Source: a virus. Taken from it: a stretch of DNA of 64,000 nt. Of the stretch, positions 7,917-16,370 are shown piece after piece. The stretch spans positions 1 through 64,000 of IMG/VR virus record IMGVR_UViG_3300009506_000001. One strand, written 5' to 3'. The notes beneath the pieces are model-generated. The model searched no databases. It was not told the DNA's origin and saw only the letters and a program-made list of their open reading frames with translations. Made by a program: the position numbers and the translations under genes. The stretch's first letter is position 1. The number at the start of each line of letters is the position of its first letter.

Positions 7917-8261
7917 TCAGATTCTTATGTCTGGCTTCTCTTTCGAGACAATCATGACCTTAGATTCATCGGTCTTGCGGATTGGAACACCATCATAATC
8001 GAAGGAATTTGTCCACATTGCGGGTTCAACGCAGATGTAGTCTCCGACTTCCACCTCCTCGCATTCGTTTCCTACAACGAGAACCTTTGCCCAGCGACCT
8101 TCCTTGATTGAACGGTCGAACGCACCATGTCCTTGGCCCTGTCCGTTTTTATCAGCAGCAATTGTAAAGCCCCATGCCGTTTCGTCTTCAAAGTAGCCTT
8201 TCTGGTTGGTCTTTTGCAAAAATGCAAAAAGGATGCCGTTGCGAATGCATCTTAGTTTCAT
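7917..8261 (-). CDS. Co-chaperonin, GroES-like (gp31-like)
   Basis: A 114-residue protein whose middle and end fit the GroES fold: GRWAKVLVVGNE, VEVGDYICVEPAMWTNSF (a 'vGD.vlvepgmwt' strand), then PIRKTDESKVMIVSKE. The mobile-loop region would be near residues 20-45 (QKGYFEDETAWGFTIA). T4 gp31 replaces GroES in the GroEL chamber for folding the capsid protein gp23. Some relatives are only loosely similar to GroES, so this is a fold-level call. The ATG at 8261 overlaps the stop of the upstream gene. Confidence 0.55.
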   Translation of the reverse strand: MKLRCIRNGILFAFLQKTNQKGYFEDETAWGFTIAADKNGQGQGHGAFDRSIKEGRWAKVLVVGNECEEVEVGDYICVEPAMWTNSFDYDGVPIRKTDESKVMIVSKEKPDIRI

Positions 8262-8677
8262 TCAGGTGTATCCTCGTTTTCAGGAGCTTTCTTTTTGATT
8301 GTACGCTTCGTTGTGCTTGTCTTCTTGGTTACAGCTTTCTTTGTAGTAGTTTTCTTTTTGGAAACTTTTTTCTCTACTGGTGCTGGTTCCTCAACCTTTG
8401 GCATGTCCTTTGCAAGATGGCGAACCTCTTCCTTTACCTCAGGAGTTTTCTGTTCTTTCGCATCTACATTAACATCGGCCTGTTTCTTGTTCTCTGCGGC
8501 AGCGGCTGCACGTTCAGCAACACGTTGGCGTCGGCGTAGTTTACGATCTACAAAATCTTCTCGAGCTTGAACTTCTGTGGGCTTAGGAGACGTAGCAAGC
8601 TGATTCTGAATGTCAAGCAAATCAAAATCAACGACGGTACCTCTCATACTTTTAACTTTTCTACCCTGTTTTGGCAT
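8258..8677 (-). CDS. Conserved hypothetical protein with Lys-rich tail
   Basis: A 139-residue protein. The first 50 residues (MRGTVVDFDLLDIQNQL, then DFVDRKLRRRQR) look like a conserved phage family. The rest is low complexity: an Ala/Glu/Lys region, then a tail of KKK/TTK repeats from about residue 95. A GGGAG site precedes the ATG and a late element lies 31 bases above it. The Lys/Thr/Ala tail resembles that at the N-terminus of the late sigma factor in this window and may bind nucleic acid. Function unknown. Confidence 0.7.
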   Translation of the reverse strand: MPKQGRKVKSMRGTVVDFDLLDIQNQLATSPKPTEVQAREDFVDRKLRRRQRVAERAAAAAENKKQADVNVDAKEQKTPEVKEEVRHLAKDMPKVEEPAPVEKKVSKKKTTTKKAVTKKTSTTKRTIKKKAPENEDTPE

Positions 8678-8707
8678 ATTGTACTCCCAATAAGTTAATT
8701 CAAGCGT

Positions 8708-8715
8708 TATTTATG
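8708..8715 (-). promoter_or_regulatory. T4-type late promoter element CATAAATA
   Basis: Minus strand, 31 bases upstream of the ATG at 8677, in the gap between two genes. Confidence 0.65.
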
Positions 8716-8717
8716 CC

Positions 8718-9098
8718 TTACAGAAATTCACTGCCTGGTGGCATTGGACGACCATCGGGGCCAAGAACAGGAGCTGTTGTGGACCTAGGAACTCCTTCGT
8801 GTTCAGAGGGTTGAAGCTGAATATTGCTCAATGGTACAGGGTTGTGCTGTGGCATTGGCTCAAATGCGGAACGAGATGGTCCTGGTGCCATTGGCGTCAT
8901 TGGAGCCGCTGCGGCGGTTTCGACTTTTACTTCCTTGACTTCAACATCTGGTTTGACTGTGTTGAGTTTCTCTCGAATTGTTTTCCACTGTGTAGGACTT
9001 GGTGTCCAATTTTCTTCTTGCATCGACTCGACACCTTCGAGCCACGCAAGGAATTCTGCGTATGTTACTTTTTTGGTTGATTTCTTTTTGGCTGCCAT
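8718..9098 (-). CDS. Conserved hypothetical protein, Pro-rich C-terminus
   Basis: A 126-residue protein. Residues about 8-50 (VTYAEFLAWLEGVESMQEENWTP..QWKTIREKL) form a compact helical domain that I associate with a small family in T4-like marine phages. Residues 60-126 are Pro/Ala/Met-rich and probably disordered. The start is weak in SD (TGGAAT). A late element lies inside the end of the upstream gene. No function known. Confidence 0.65.
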   Translation of the reverse strand: MAAKKKSTKKVTYAEFLAWLEGVESMQEENWTPSPTQWKTIREKLNTVKPDVEVKEVKVETAAAAPMTPMAPGPSRSAFEPMPQHNPVPLSNIQLQPSEHEGVPRSTTAPVLGPDGRPMPPGSEFL

Positions 9099-9112
9099 AA
9101 TATAGATTCCAG

Positions 9113-9601
9113 TTAGACGATGATATCTCCGACTACGAGATCCTTCAAATATTTATTGTACGGATCTGAGGGGCCTACATTCACCCACTCGTTGGGTCCA
9201 ATAGGATGACACAACATTTGATTCTTCGATAGAGAAGGAACATAATTGTAGTCTTCTGGAGTATAATCAAGGAGTTTCACGTTCCCTGGAATAGGCATTG
9301 ATATGTTCGGACCTGAAACCAATGCAGTAAAATCCTTTCCAGCCAATTCCCCGTTCTCAATCACGTCGATCTGCATCGTGTCTTCTGCGTAGACCAACAT
9401 GGTCCACGTTGCAGGCAGTTTGAACCGAAATCCGAGAATCTCAAGCGTGATGGTTGGTGCCACTACCTCTTCCAGAACCAGAAGGGGGGTGAGGGTGAAG
9501 TCTCGCAGCTCCAAATCCAACACCCAGAAGTACTCTGTGGTCATGGGTGTTGTGATACTCTCAACGATGATTGCGTGAGTGTTTTCGTCAAATATTAGCA
9601 T
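9113..9601 (-). CDS. Hypothetical protein
   Basis: A 162-residue protein starting MLIFDENTHAIIVE after a GGAAG site. Strand-rich pattern with alternating hydrophobics (FWVLDLELRDFTL, TLEILGFRFKLPATW), then GKDFTALVSGPNISMP and a conserved-looking end (HPIGPNEWVNVGPSDPYNKYL). The strand spacing suggests a beta-barrel or virion accessory protein, but no family is recognised. It is followed by 8718-9098 after a 14-base gap. Confidence 0.65.
   Translation of the reverse strand: MLIFDENTHAIIVESITTPMTTEYFWVLDLELRDFTLTPLLVLEEVVAPTITLEILGFRFKLPATWTMLVYAEDTMQIDVIENGELAGKDFTALVSGPNISMPIPGNVKLLDYTPEDYNYVPSLSKNQMLCHPIGPNEWVNVGPSDPYNKYLKDLVVGDIIV
9150..9157 (-). promoter_or_regulatory. Possible late promoter element AATAAATA
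   Basis: Minus strand, inside the 3' end of the 9113-9601 gene and 52 bases above the ATG at 9098. One mismatch to consensus and in coding sequence, so tentative. Confidence 0.35.
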
Positions 9602-9641
9602 ACTTCCATCTTATTGTTTTAGTTATGGTCTAAGTATACCT

Positions 9642-11138
9642 TTATTCGTCATATTTGACAACAGTCTTTTTGAACGGATAGTGTGCCTCCTTGTAGTACT
9701 TAATTCTTTCTCGTGCGTGTTTCTTTCCATACTTGAGGTCGGAACAAACATCCGACACACTTAGGAAGTCCTTGTCCTTTGCTAAACGCAACCCACGACC
9801 AATACTCTGAATGACCCGAATAAACGACTTACCCAGGTCTATCAACATTAGGTTAAAGATTCTCTTGATGTTCAGTCCCGTGCTTGCAATCTGAACGGAC
9901 GCTATGACAACCAAATCGTTATGTTCTTTGAATAGATCATAGATCTGCTTGCGAACAGCTTGCTTGTCCTTGCCATGAACAAAAATCGCACCCTCAACCT
10001 TTTTGGCCAACTTCTTCCCAAAATTGACACCATCAACAAGACACAGGACGTTGCCTTTGTGTGCATCACGTTTCACTTCAATGAGGTGTGCGATCCATTC
10101 CACACGCTCATCGTATGTCTGTAGGTATCTCTTCTCGTCCGAATACTCAGCAAAGTACGAGTCCTTAAACTGTATGTACGTCTTTGGCTTCTCTGGATTC
10201 TGTCGTAGGTAATCCTCATACTGACGTTTGAAGTTTTCTTCTAGCTGAAAGATATCGATCTTCAACTTGGCTAGATACCCCTCATCAATCAAGACGTGAG
10301 CAGGGATCTCGTAAACCGGATCACCAATAGCAATACGAACAGACATTGCATCAGTTTGTCCTTTGGGCAGCGTGCCTGTCAGTCCAAATCGATACGCAAT
10401 ATTCTTACCGTACTCATTGAGTAGTTTGGTTAGGACGTTACCCTTTGCCCCATGACACTCATCCACAACAACCATCTGGAACTCGTGCATGATGTGGGGA
10501 TTGTTCTGCAACGCCTGCCAGGTAGAAACAACATGCTGATGTTTAATGTCCTTTTCGTCTCCACTATATTCCCCTGTATCCAATCCCCACATAATAAAAT
10601 CAGCTTTCGTCTGCTTGATGAGATCTTGGCTTGGAACGATAGTAATCGTCTTCAAACCAGCTTCACCATAAACGTCACAGAGTGTCGCATTCATTAATGT
10701 TTTACCAGCGCCTGTACCAGCAATGACAATCCCACCGCCGTTGTTAATCAGTGCGTGGACTGCTTCTATCTGGTAATAGCGTAGAACAAATGGCTCTCCC
10801 TCATCGTTCAGTACATGGGAGAAGCGGTCGACAGTAGGCAGTTCAACATCAACGCCTTCATTAACACGACTGTCAATGAGGTCAAGGTTGTATCCCAGTA
10901 CTTTTAGTTTCGGAATGATCTCAGGTAACAGGTAGACATACGTCTTTCCTGTTTTGTGGAAGTAACGGATCTTACCGTCCCACGCACCGAGTTTGTACTT
11001 GGGGTTGAAGAAATAATTTTCCGCCTGACGAGCAAAATGATTGTAAAAGTAATCAGCGTGGTCCGGATGGAGACCGATAATGGCACAATTTACCTCATCG
11101 AGGATCTTTATCTTGGCTGTTCTTTGGTAATTCGACAT
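9642..11138 (-). CDS. uvsW: UvsW RNA-DNA and DNA helicase
   Basis: A 498-residue SF2 helicase, close to T4 UvsW (503). The N-terminal domain (about 1-100) binds nucleic acid. The Q-motif-like LRYYQIEAV, Walker A AGTGAGKT (near residue 145), DECH box (MVVVDECHGAKG), motif III-like LTGTLP, and C-terminal motifs SVQIASTGLN and QSIGRGLR follow in order. T4 UvsW removes R-loops, remodels stalled forks and helps branch migration late in infection, shifting replication from origins to recombination. No good SD precedes the ATG. It follows UvsY as in T4, with a small zinc-type frame between them. Confidence 0.93.
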   Translation of the reverse strand: MSNYQRTAKIKILDEVNCAIIGLHPDHADYFYNHFARQAENYFFNPKYKLGAWDGKIRYFHKTGKTYVYLLPEIIPKLKVLGYNLDLIDSRVNEGVDVELPTVDRFSHVLNDEGEPFVLRYYQIEAVHALINNGGGIVIAGTGAGKTLMNATLCDVYGEAGLKTITIVPSQDLIKQTKADFIMWGLDTGEYSGDEKDIKHQHVVSTWQALQNNPHIMHEFQMVVVDECHGAKGNVLTKLLNEYGKNIAYRFGLTGTLPKGQTDAMSVRIAIGDPVYEIPAHVLIDEGYLAKLKIDIFQLEENFKRQYEDYLRQNPEKPKTYIQFKDSYFAEYSDEKRYLQTYDERVEWIAHLIEVKRDAHKGNVLCLVDGVNFGKKLAKKVEGAIFVHGKDKQAVRKQIYDLFKEHNDLVVIASVQIASTGLNIKRIFNLMLIDLGKSFIRVIQSIGRGLRLAKDKDFLSVSDVCSDLKYGKKHARERIKYYKEAHYPFKKTVVKYDE

Positions 11139-11298
11139 TTTTATTATAGTTATCTATTTCGGTTTCCGGTAAGGAAAGGTCTTGGCCCTCACCAGAGCGA
11201 CATAGGCTGCACACAACCGAAGGATATCTTCTCATATAGCCACCACGACAAATGTGGCAGTCTATTATGTTAGAGGATGACGTCTTCAAGAGCGGCAA
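11095..11298 (-). CDS. Possible small zinc-ribbon protein between uvsY and uvsW
   Basis: A short frame fills the 131-base gap between uvsY and uvsW and overlaps both. It encodes CHICRGG followed by CSLCRSGEG, that is CxxC and CxxC ten residues apart, which is unlikely by chance. The outermost start is a TTG at 11298; another TTG is at 11289. There is no clear SD, so the start is uncertain. T4 also has a small gene in this neighbourhood (uvsW.1), but no similarity is claimed. Confidence 0.45.
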   Translation of the reverse strand: MPLLKTSSSNIIDCHICRGGYMRRYPSVVCSLCRSGEGQDLSLPETEIDNYNKNVELPKNSQDKDPR

Positions 11299-11725
11299 CT
11301 CTTATTTTTGTAATGTTGTTCAAGGCATACCCTCTCGCCTTAAACGCTTCTACGATCGACACGTATAATTCATACACCTCGTTCGCTGCTAAGTACTTCT
11401 CGTATACTTTCAGGTAAGCCTCTTCCTGGGCAACGTACTTTTCCTTCATGCGTTCAGAAACGTCACGTGGATACTGTTCCATGCCTTGTAGTAAAGTAGC
11501 ACGGACACGATTGATCTCGCTGTCAAAGAATTTTACAAGTGTATGTAATTCAACACGACGCTCATCATAGTACGCCATATGCTGTGGTTGCTCACGATTG
11601 GCAAGCTCAATGGTCTTCCCTTTAATCTCAAGGTGGTGCTCATAGTTTTCCAAGTCCTTCAAATAAGGCTCGAGTACCTTGCTAAGATTAACGTAATCCT
11701 TGCCAACTTGTTCTTTGATGCTCAA
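11270..11725 (-). CDS. uvsY: UvsY recombination mediator
   Basis: A 151-residue helical protein. The C-terminal half (YLAANEVYELYVSIVEAFKARGYALNNITKIRVAA) matches the end of T4 UvsY, where LDAIKSRGFAIKHIQDMRA occupies the same place. UvsY is a hexamer that loads UvsX on gp32-covered single-stranded DNA. Position next to uvsW agrees. The start is a TTG at 11725 overlapping the upstream stop (GTC AAT TGA), with AAGGG upstream, so translation is probably coupled. Confidence 0.85.
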   Translation of the reverse strand: MSIKEQVGKDYVNLSKVLEPYLKDLENYEHHLEIKGKTIELANREQPQHMAYYDERRVELHTLVKFFDSEINRVRATLLQGMEQYPRDVSERMKEKYVAQEEAYLKVYEKYLAANEVYELYVSIVEAFKARGYALNNITKIRVAALEDVIL

Positions 11726-12237
11726 TTGACTTTACCCTTTGACTGTTCTGCAAATACAATCATACTAGAGATTTGATCTTTTGACAAACCAGCGGAGCGA
11801 AATTCACCCGCAAGATCAACAGCAGTTTCGATTGAACGATTCTCAGCATCAAAGACGGTTGGGAATTCGGGTGGAGCTTGTTTTTGTAGTTCCTTCAAGT
11901 AATCGACGATTTGGTCAAATGTGCCTGTCTCAGCCAACTCCAACGGAATACCGATGCGGACTACACGTCTCAACTGAGCCTGCAATTCAGGATCGACCGT
12001 AACTTCTGCTCCGTCAGAGGTTGTAAGAATATGACCAAGAGGAAATTCAACTTCACCCGTTACGTAAACCTTGTCGTCGAGTAAAGCAACGTTCTTCCAC
12101 TTTAGTTGGTTCACTACATCATTATCCACCAGACTTGTCGCTGCTTCGATGGCTACAGATAACTCTGCCAACAAAGCGGCCGTAAGATCATGGTAAAGCG
12201 TTTCCCTTTTCTGGTAGATTTCCTGGAGCTGCGACAT
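11722..12237 (-). CDS. Hypothetical protein upstream of uvsY
   Basis: The start is placed at the ATG at 12237 (MSQLQEIYQKRETLYHDL), which follows an AAGGAG site lying inside the end of the upstream gene; the longer frame to 12369 is overlap. The 171-residue protein has an N-terminal helical part, a central beta-like section (WKNVALLDDKVYVTGEVEF) and a C-terminal helix ending in FAEQSKGKVN. Coupled to uvsY by a four-base overlap, so perhaps linked to recombination. No family recognised. Confidence 0.7.
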   Translation of the reverse strand: MSQLQEIYQKRETLYHDLTAALLAELSVAIEAATSLVDNDVVNQLKWKNVALLDDKVYVTGEVEFPLGHILTTSDGAEVTVDPELQAQLRRVVRIGIPLELAETGTFDQIVDYLKELQKQAPPEFPTVFDAENRSIETAVDLAGEFRSAGLSKDQISSMIVFAEQSKGKVN

Positions 12238-12238
12238 A

Positions 12239-13294
12239 TTACTCCTTGGCCCAGACCAAGTCTTGGACTTCCATGAGAAGTTTCGCAGCAAAATGGATAT
12301 CAGGTTTCTTACGAAGTGGAGTTTCTTTATACCATACATCACGTACTTCTCTATCCTTTTGCTCTGCATATTGCACTAATTGGTCATATGTCCACGCTCC
12401 GTTGCGAATGGCTAACAGCTCCTCCGCATCGGGACGTTTAACGATTACTTCACCGTCACGAAGAGCCTCAACGCCCATACGCAACAGGCGAACCAAGTGC
12501 ATAGCGTGTTTCGTGTCATACCCGAACTGTTCTTCAAGCTCACCACGAGCCTCGTTGCGGTTCTTTTTCCAAGTCCAGTACTGCTCATGCTTTTCTTTGG
12601 CAGTGCGGTACTCGTCCTTGTTGAACCGAACGATCATCTCAGGTGTGCCCAACGTATGACGTTCGCCTTCAAAGTTCGTATTTAGTTTCCCACGAACATC
12701 GTAGGTTTGATAGCCATCAGCAGCGTAAAGGCCATAGAGCTCACCACCATAAGGTACCAACCGATAGTTGTCTTGTACCAGATGGAAGTTGCCAGGCATC
12801 ACCTTAGCGGAGCCGAAGTTTTGCACGAGAGATACAAAGTCCTTAGGAACAGGTGGTTCCTCAGGCTGTGGATTGTTGATCCACTTGTTGTGTCCTTTGA
12901 TCCGTTTTAGCTGAGACAAAGCATATCCACTGAATGTAAATGCAAGTTTGGAAGACAACAGCTCCCTACGATGCTTACGCAACAGATCATAGGCAGGGGT
13001 GCGGAACGTGATGTCAGAATCATCTACCCACAGCGTCTCCACAATATTTGGGTTGCAATCCAAACACAGTTTCATGAAATGAGCAAGCTCGTACAGCTTC
13101 GTGTCTTCCTCGTCAACATCAGCACTTTCACGAACGGTGAAGAAAGGTGTGCGAACATTGACGGGGTCAGCACAGAAGATACCACGAAAGTCCACATCGG
13201 AGGTGGGCAAGTTTGTGCCATACGCAAGTGACCCTGCATAGTGCTTGACCAGCATGTTTTCTTTCATTAATTCTGCTGCTGTTCTCACTTTCAT
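12239..13294 (-). CDS. Nucleotidyltransferase, DNA polymerase beta superfamily (COG3541-like)
   Basis: A 351-residue protein with the nucleotidyltransferase core near its N-terminus: G21-S22 then S32-D33-V34-D35 in GSLAYGTNLPTSDVDFRG, giving the paired aspartates that hold metal. The rest matches the layout of phage COG3541-type enzymes (YALSQLKRIKGH, FGYDTKHAMHLVRLLRMG). Relatives of this family are associated with RNA repair gene sets; the substrate is unknown. It has its own sigma70-type promoter with a palindrome centred on the -10 box, and an AGGGGAT site before the ATG. Confidence 0.8.
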   Translation of the reverse strand: MKVRTAAELMKENMLVKHYAGSLAYGTNLPTSDVDFRGIFCADPVNVRTPFFTVRESADVDEEDTKLYELAHFMKLCLDCNPNIVETLWVDDSDITFRTPAYDLLRKHRRELLSSKLAFTFSGYALSQLKRIKGHNKWINNPQPEEPPVPKDFVSLVQNFGSAKVMPGNFHLVQDNYRLVPYGGELYGLYAADGYQTYDVRGKLNTNFEGERHTLGTPEMIVRFNKDEYRTAKEKHEQYWTWKKNRNEARGELEEQFGYDTKHAMHLVRLLRMGVEALRDGEVIVKRPDAEELLAIRNGAWTYDQLVQYAEQKDREVRDVWYKETPLRKKPDIHFAAKLLMEVQDLVWAKE

Positions 13295-13317
13295 TGGAAT
13301 CCCCTAAAACAAATATA

Positions 13318-13347
13318 GCCAGATGGATATAGTATCGTCCATCTGGC
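13318..13347. repeat. Inverted repeat around a -10 box (operator-like or terminator)
   Basis: GCCAGATGGA (13318-13327) and TCCATCTGGC (13338-13347), 10 bp perfect, with the 10-base loop holding the -10 hexamer of the promoter for the nucleotidyltransferase. It also follows the end of uvsX, so it could terminate. Related CCAGATGG arms flank the gp32 promoter. Confidence 0.7.
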
Positions 13348-13359
13348 CATAAATGTCAA
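13331..13359 (-). promoter_or_regulatory. Sigma70-type promoter for the nucleotidyltransferase gene
   Basis: Minus strand TTGACA (13354-13359), 17-bp spacer, GATACT (13331-13336). The ATG is at 13294. Confidence 0.65.
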
Positions 13360-13371
13360 CGGGTTAGTTTC

Positions 13372-14451
13372 TTAGTTGTCGTCTTCTGTTAGAAGGCCAA
13401 CTTTGGCGGCACGTCGCTTTTTCCCTGATACTTGTGGCTCAATTTCTTCCTCAGCATCGCCACCAACATCAATAAACTCACGAGACAGAGCCTCACATTT
13501 CATTAAGATGGTTGCAGCATGGTCAGCAACATCTTTCTCATACCAAGACTTGTCCTCGCCAACGATCTGCCAACGAGAACCTTTCTTGACAAGAACGCCC
13601 ATCTCTTCAGCAACGTCACACAGACCAGAATACGGGTCCATACCATCCTCATAAGGAACCATGATTGTAACAGTCTGGAAAGGCTTGGTGAAACGAGTCT
13701 TATATCCCTCTGCCTTCATACGAATACCAGCTACATCGCCTTTGGTCTTATCCTTCAGTTTCAGTTTGGTTAGCATGATGATTTGAGATAGCGAATATTT
13801 AACAGCGTCCTTAACCATCCAGACGCCTTCACCATTCATTACATCCTGATTACGATAGACCTGATCAGTTAGAACGATAGAGATATTTGTGTCCTTAATG
13901 GCCTGAACAAAAGTACGAAGCATCTTCTTGAGCTGCTTGTTCTTCTGCCCTTGATCGCCTTTAATCTGACCTTTGTTAAATTGTTCCTGTTCTGTCTCGG
14001 TTAGAAGCATATCGAGGCTGTCAATACCAATAACAACTGTATCTTCAGCACCGGACGACTTGTAGTTCTTAATGAAATTGGAAACGATCTCCGTGACATT
14101 AGGAATGGTAATCGCTGGAAGGTACATGTAATCTTTTTCAGTGTTGATACCGATAGCCTGAGCGAATCCATCATCGAAGGCATTCTCGGAATCGATCATA
14201 ACTGTAAAAGCACCATCCTTCTGAGCATTTCGGAGGATGTTTCCGAGCACGAAACTCTTACCGGAACCAGCAGGCCCAACAAGACCAACACAACGGCCCT
14301 GTGGAATACCCTTTAAGAAGCTACCAGAGATGATTCGGTTCAGGACGTGGTTGCCAGTCGAGAACCAATAAGAAGGTGGCTTACTTGCCCCTTCTTCAAT
14401 ACCAATCTTGTCTAGGTCCTTTTTGAACCCAGCTAGAAAATCTTTAGACAT
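13372..14451 (-). CDS. uvsX: UvsX RecA-like recombinase
   Basis: The ATG at 14451 (MSKDFLAGFKKDLDKIG) is chosen over the longer frame because it carries a near AGGAGAA site. The 359-residue protein has the RecA core: Walker A GPAGSGKS near residue 60, a MIDSENAFDD segment, Walker B VVIGIDSLDML near residue 137, and loop L2-like KNKQLKKMLRTF. It coats single-stranded DNA and carries out strand exchange for repair and recombination-dependent replication, with UvsY and gp32. The C-terminus ends in a basic patch then an acidic tail (KKRRAAKVGLLTEDDN). Confidence 0.95.
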   Translation of the reverse strand: MSKDFLAGFKKDLDKIGIEEGASKPPSYWFSTGNHVLNRIISGSFLKGIPQGRCVGLVGPAGSGKSFVLGNILRNAQKDGAFTVMIDSENAFDDGFAQAIGINTEKDYMYLPAITIPNVTEIVSNFIKNYKSSGAEDTVVIGIDSLDMLLTETEQEQFNKGQIKGDQGQKNKQLKKMLRTFVQAIKDTNISIVLTDQVYRNQDVMNGEGVWMVKDAVKYSLSQIIMLTKLKLKDKTKGDVAGIRMKAEGYKTRFTKPFQTVTIMVPYEDGMDPYSGLCDVAEEMGVLVKKGSRWQIVGEDKSWYEKDVADHAATILMKCEALSREFIDVGGDAEEEIEPQVSGKKRRAAKVGLLTEDDN

Positions 14452-14512
14452 TATTATTCTCCTACTATGGAAGGGTGTGAGAGGGAGCAATCCCCCTCAC
14501 GTTTACCACTTC

Positions 14513-15418
14513 TTATTCTGCAGCCTTGGACTTACGACGGTTGCGGATCTTCGCTAGAATATCCTCAGACTCGTCGTCAAGCTCGACATCAGAACTTTCT
14601 GCTTCTGTTGTATCTGCCGTTGCAGCAGCAACAGGAGCTTCCTTCTTCTCTGCACGATTGGCAGTTTTCTGAACAGCAGCCGTGAAGCTGGAGTTGTCGT
14701 CGCCTTCAGTTAGAGGTTCACCTGTCATGGCAGCATTTAGAAGAGCTTCGGTCTTCTCGACGCCTGGGTTAGGTGGTAGGAGGGTGTTAAGATCAACGAT
14801 CTCTTCTTCGATCATTGCAATCTCGTCTTCGGTCAGGTCGGATTCACGACGTGCGAAACCTGAACCCAAAGCGTAGGTTGAGTAGTCACCCTGAGCGGAC
14901 TTGATGATGTTGAAGTTACAACCGCCTTCAAAAGCGTAAGGTACATTGTCAAGATCGCCCTTCTCGAAGGCCTTCTTGATAATACCGAACAGCTGGTAGC
15001 CGAGGTTGATGAAACGAACCTTACCTTCGTGCGTCTCACCTGTCTCTTTGTCTGGATCCAGAGGATCTTCAACAACGAGAACCTGACCGATATGCTGACG
15101 CTTCTTCCAGTACTTCTTGCCATTCTCTTCATCGTTGGCTTTGTAGAACTTCTGAGACACAGCACAGATTGGGCAATCCTCACCGTACATGCTCAGACAT
15201 GGAGTGCTACGCTTCTCCCCATTAATAACGAGGTTATGCATAACTTTCTCCACCAAGAACCCCATTGGATTCTCTTCGTTTCTATCTGGAAGGAAACGTA
15301 CCGTAGCCTGTCCGTCCATAGGCATAAGGAAGAATGGGTAGTAGTTGTTTGGGCGGGAACCTGATTGACGCTCAGGTGTGGAAAATGCGTTTTTTAGTTC
15401 GTCAAGACTCTTTTTCAT
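14513..15418 (-). CDS. 32: Single-stranded DNA-binding protein (gp32)
   Basis: The ATG at 15418 (MKKSLDELKNAF) has AGGAGAAT before it. The 301-residue protein has the short basic N-terminal domain used for cooperative binding, then the OB-fold core with a zinc site (His in VMHNLVINGEKR, then CLSMYGEDCPIC), and an acidic stretch (about 255-285). Unlike T4 gp32, the last residues after the acidic part are basic (AKIRNRRKSKAAE). It covers single-stranded DNA at forks and recombination sites. It has both an early sigma70-type and a late promoter and an untranslated leader of about 100 bases or more, where T4 gp32 controls its own translation. Confidence 0.93.
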   Translation of the reverse strand: MKKSLDELKNAFSTPERQSGSRPNNYYPFFLMPMDGQATVRFLPDRNEENPMGFLVEKVMHNLVINGEKRSTPCLSMYGEDCPICAVSQKFYKANDEENGKKYWKKRQHIGQVLVVEDPLDPDKETGETHEGKVRFINLGYQLFGIIKKAFEKGDLDNVPYAFEGGCNFNIIKSAQGDYSTYALGSGFARRESDLTEDEIAMIEEEIVDLNTLLPPNPGVEKTEALLNAAMTGEPLTEGDDNSSFTAAVQKTANRAEKKEAPVAAATADTTEAESSDVELDDESEDILAKIRNRRKSKAAE

Positions 15419-15524
15419 TTCTATTCTCCTGTCTATTCTTGTCAAGTTATGATTGTTGTCTTGTTGATCTGGAGTGGTACCCTTTGTACCTTATTCGACG
15501 CTCCACGCCGACCAGATGGCAAAT

Positions 15525-15553
15525 AGTCTAACACTAGATGTTGCTTTTGTCAA
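15525..15553 (-). promoter_or_regulatory. Sigma70-type promoter for gp32
   Basis: Minus strand TTGACA (15548-15553), 17-bp spacer, TAGACT (15525-15530). It lies inside the inverted repeat 15511-15587. Confidence 0.6.
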
Positions 15554-15562
15554 CTGTAAAAG

Positions 15563-15570
15563 TATTTATA
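15563..15570 (-). promoter_or_regulatory. T4-type late promoter element TATAAATA
   Basis: Exact consensus on the minus strand, 145 bases above the gp32 ATG and just upstream of the sigma70-type promoter. gp32 would be made both early and late. Confidence 0.6.
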
Positions 15571-15592
15571 CTATTCGCCATCTGGTGGTCTA

Positions 15593-16276
15593 TTAAATTG
15601 CAACCAATTTAACATCCCAAATCTCTTCAACTTTTCGGATAGGACCATTATCAGAAATTTGAACTAATTCACTACAGACCTCTGCATAAGGTTCCTCCCA
15701 CCCAGAATACGCCGCTGCCTCCTGTGAGGGTCTTAGCAGTTGGTTCTCTTTCTCAGTTGTATGATGAACCTGACGGAACACGTCGAAGAAAGCACGCAGT
15801 GTTTCCTTTGTGATACCCTCATTGTGGTAGATGTAACTCATAATTACGTTCCCGGCCCACTGACGAGGATGGAAGTGTTCCTTGCAAGGTTTCTCACTTG
15901 AATCAATGCACGCCTGTGTTCTATAACCCGTCCACCGTGCAGGAAGGTCGTGAATTAGGTTGCCAAGATCCCGAGCGTGTACTCGAAACTCTTCGGGAGT
16001 AATTTCCTCTCGATGTTCCCATAGCCAGTGGTACTTGCGGTATGTTGCATCTACCTTCGCTTGAATCTTAGCCTCTTGTTCTAAGCGACGAATCTCTGCT
16101 TTCATGTTCTTTATGCATTCAGCAAAGTGATCGCTAAACAATTTTGTTGCGGTTGGAATACCAAACTGTTTGAAGCAGTCTTGTCCGAGAGGACCCGCTT
16201 TATTCTCGAGTGTCTTTAATTTACGTTGAAAGGCCCGTTCCCACTTAACGGTTGGATCTAGCTTTCTAGCAGCCAT
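15593..16276 (-). CDS. Hypothetical protein
   Basis: A 227-residue basic protein after an AAGGAGAAT site. Mostly helical: MAARKLDPTVKWERAFQRKLKTLE, then a heptad-like stretch (about 60-80), then a Trp/His-rich part (KYHWLWEHREEITPEEFR, HFHPRQWAGNVIMSYIYHN). No known motif. It lies between a sigma70-type promoter (with hairpin) and gp32, so it is probably early or middle and linked to replication by position only. Confidence 0.7.
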   Translation of the reverse strand: MAARKLDPTVKWERAFQRKLKTLENKAGPLGQDCFKQFGIPTATKLFSDHFAECIKNMKAEIRRLEQEAKIQAKVDATYRKYHWLWEHREEITPEEFRVHARDLGNLIHDLPARWTGYRTQACIDSSEKPCKEHFHPRQWAGNVIMSYIYHNEGITKETLRAFFDVFRQVHHTTEKENQLLRPSQEAAAYSGWEEPYAEVCSELVQISDNGPIRKVEEIWDVKLVAI

Positions 16277-16326
16277 GGTATTCTCCTTCTTTATTCTTAT
16301 TCTTATATGAAGTGAATACTATGTAT

Positions 16327-16370
16327 ATAATATTCTACCTCGGTTTCTTTTGTTCGAGGTAGAATATTAT
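16327..16370. repeat. Perfect 16-bp inverted repeat overlapping a promoter
   Basis: ATAATATTCTACCTCG (16327-16342) and its exact complement (16355-16370) with a 12-base loop. It follows the fibre gene ending at 16393 and contains the -10 box of the next promoter. There is no U-tract, so an operator or processing site fits as well as a terminator. Confidence 0.8.

Larger units (their letters stand above)
15511..15587. repeat. Long-range inverted repeat around the gp32 promoters
   Basis: ACCAGATGGC (15511-15520) is followed by AAATAGT. Its partner, ACTATTC then GCCATCTGGT, ends at 15587. Together they give about 16 bp with one mismatch across a roughly 44-base gap that contains the -10/-35 region and part of the late element. 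The arms share CCAGATGG with the repeat at 13318-13347. Confidence 0.6.
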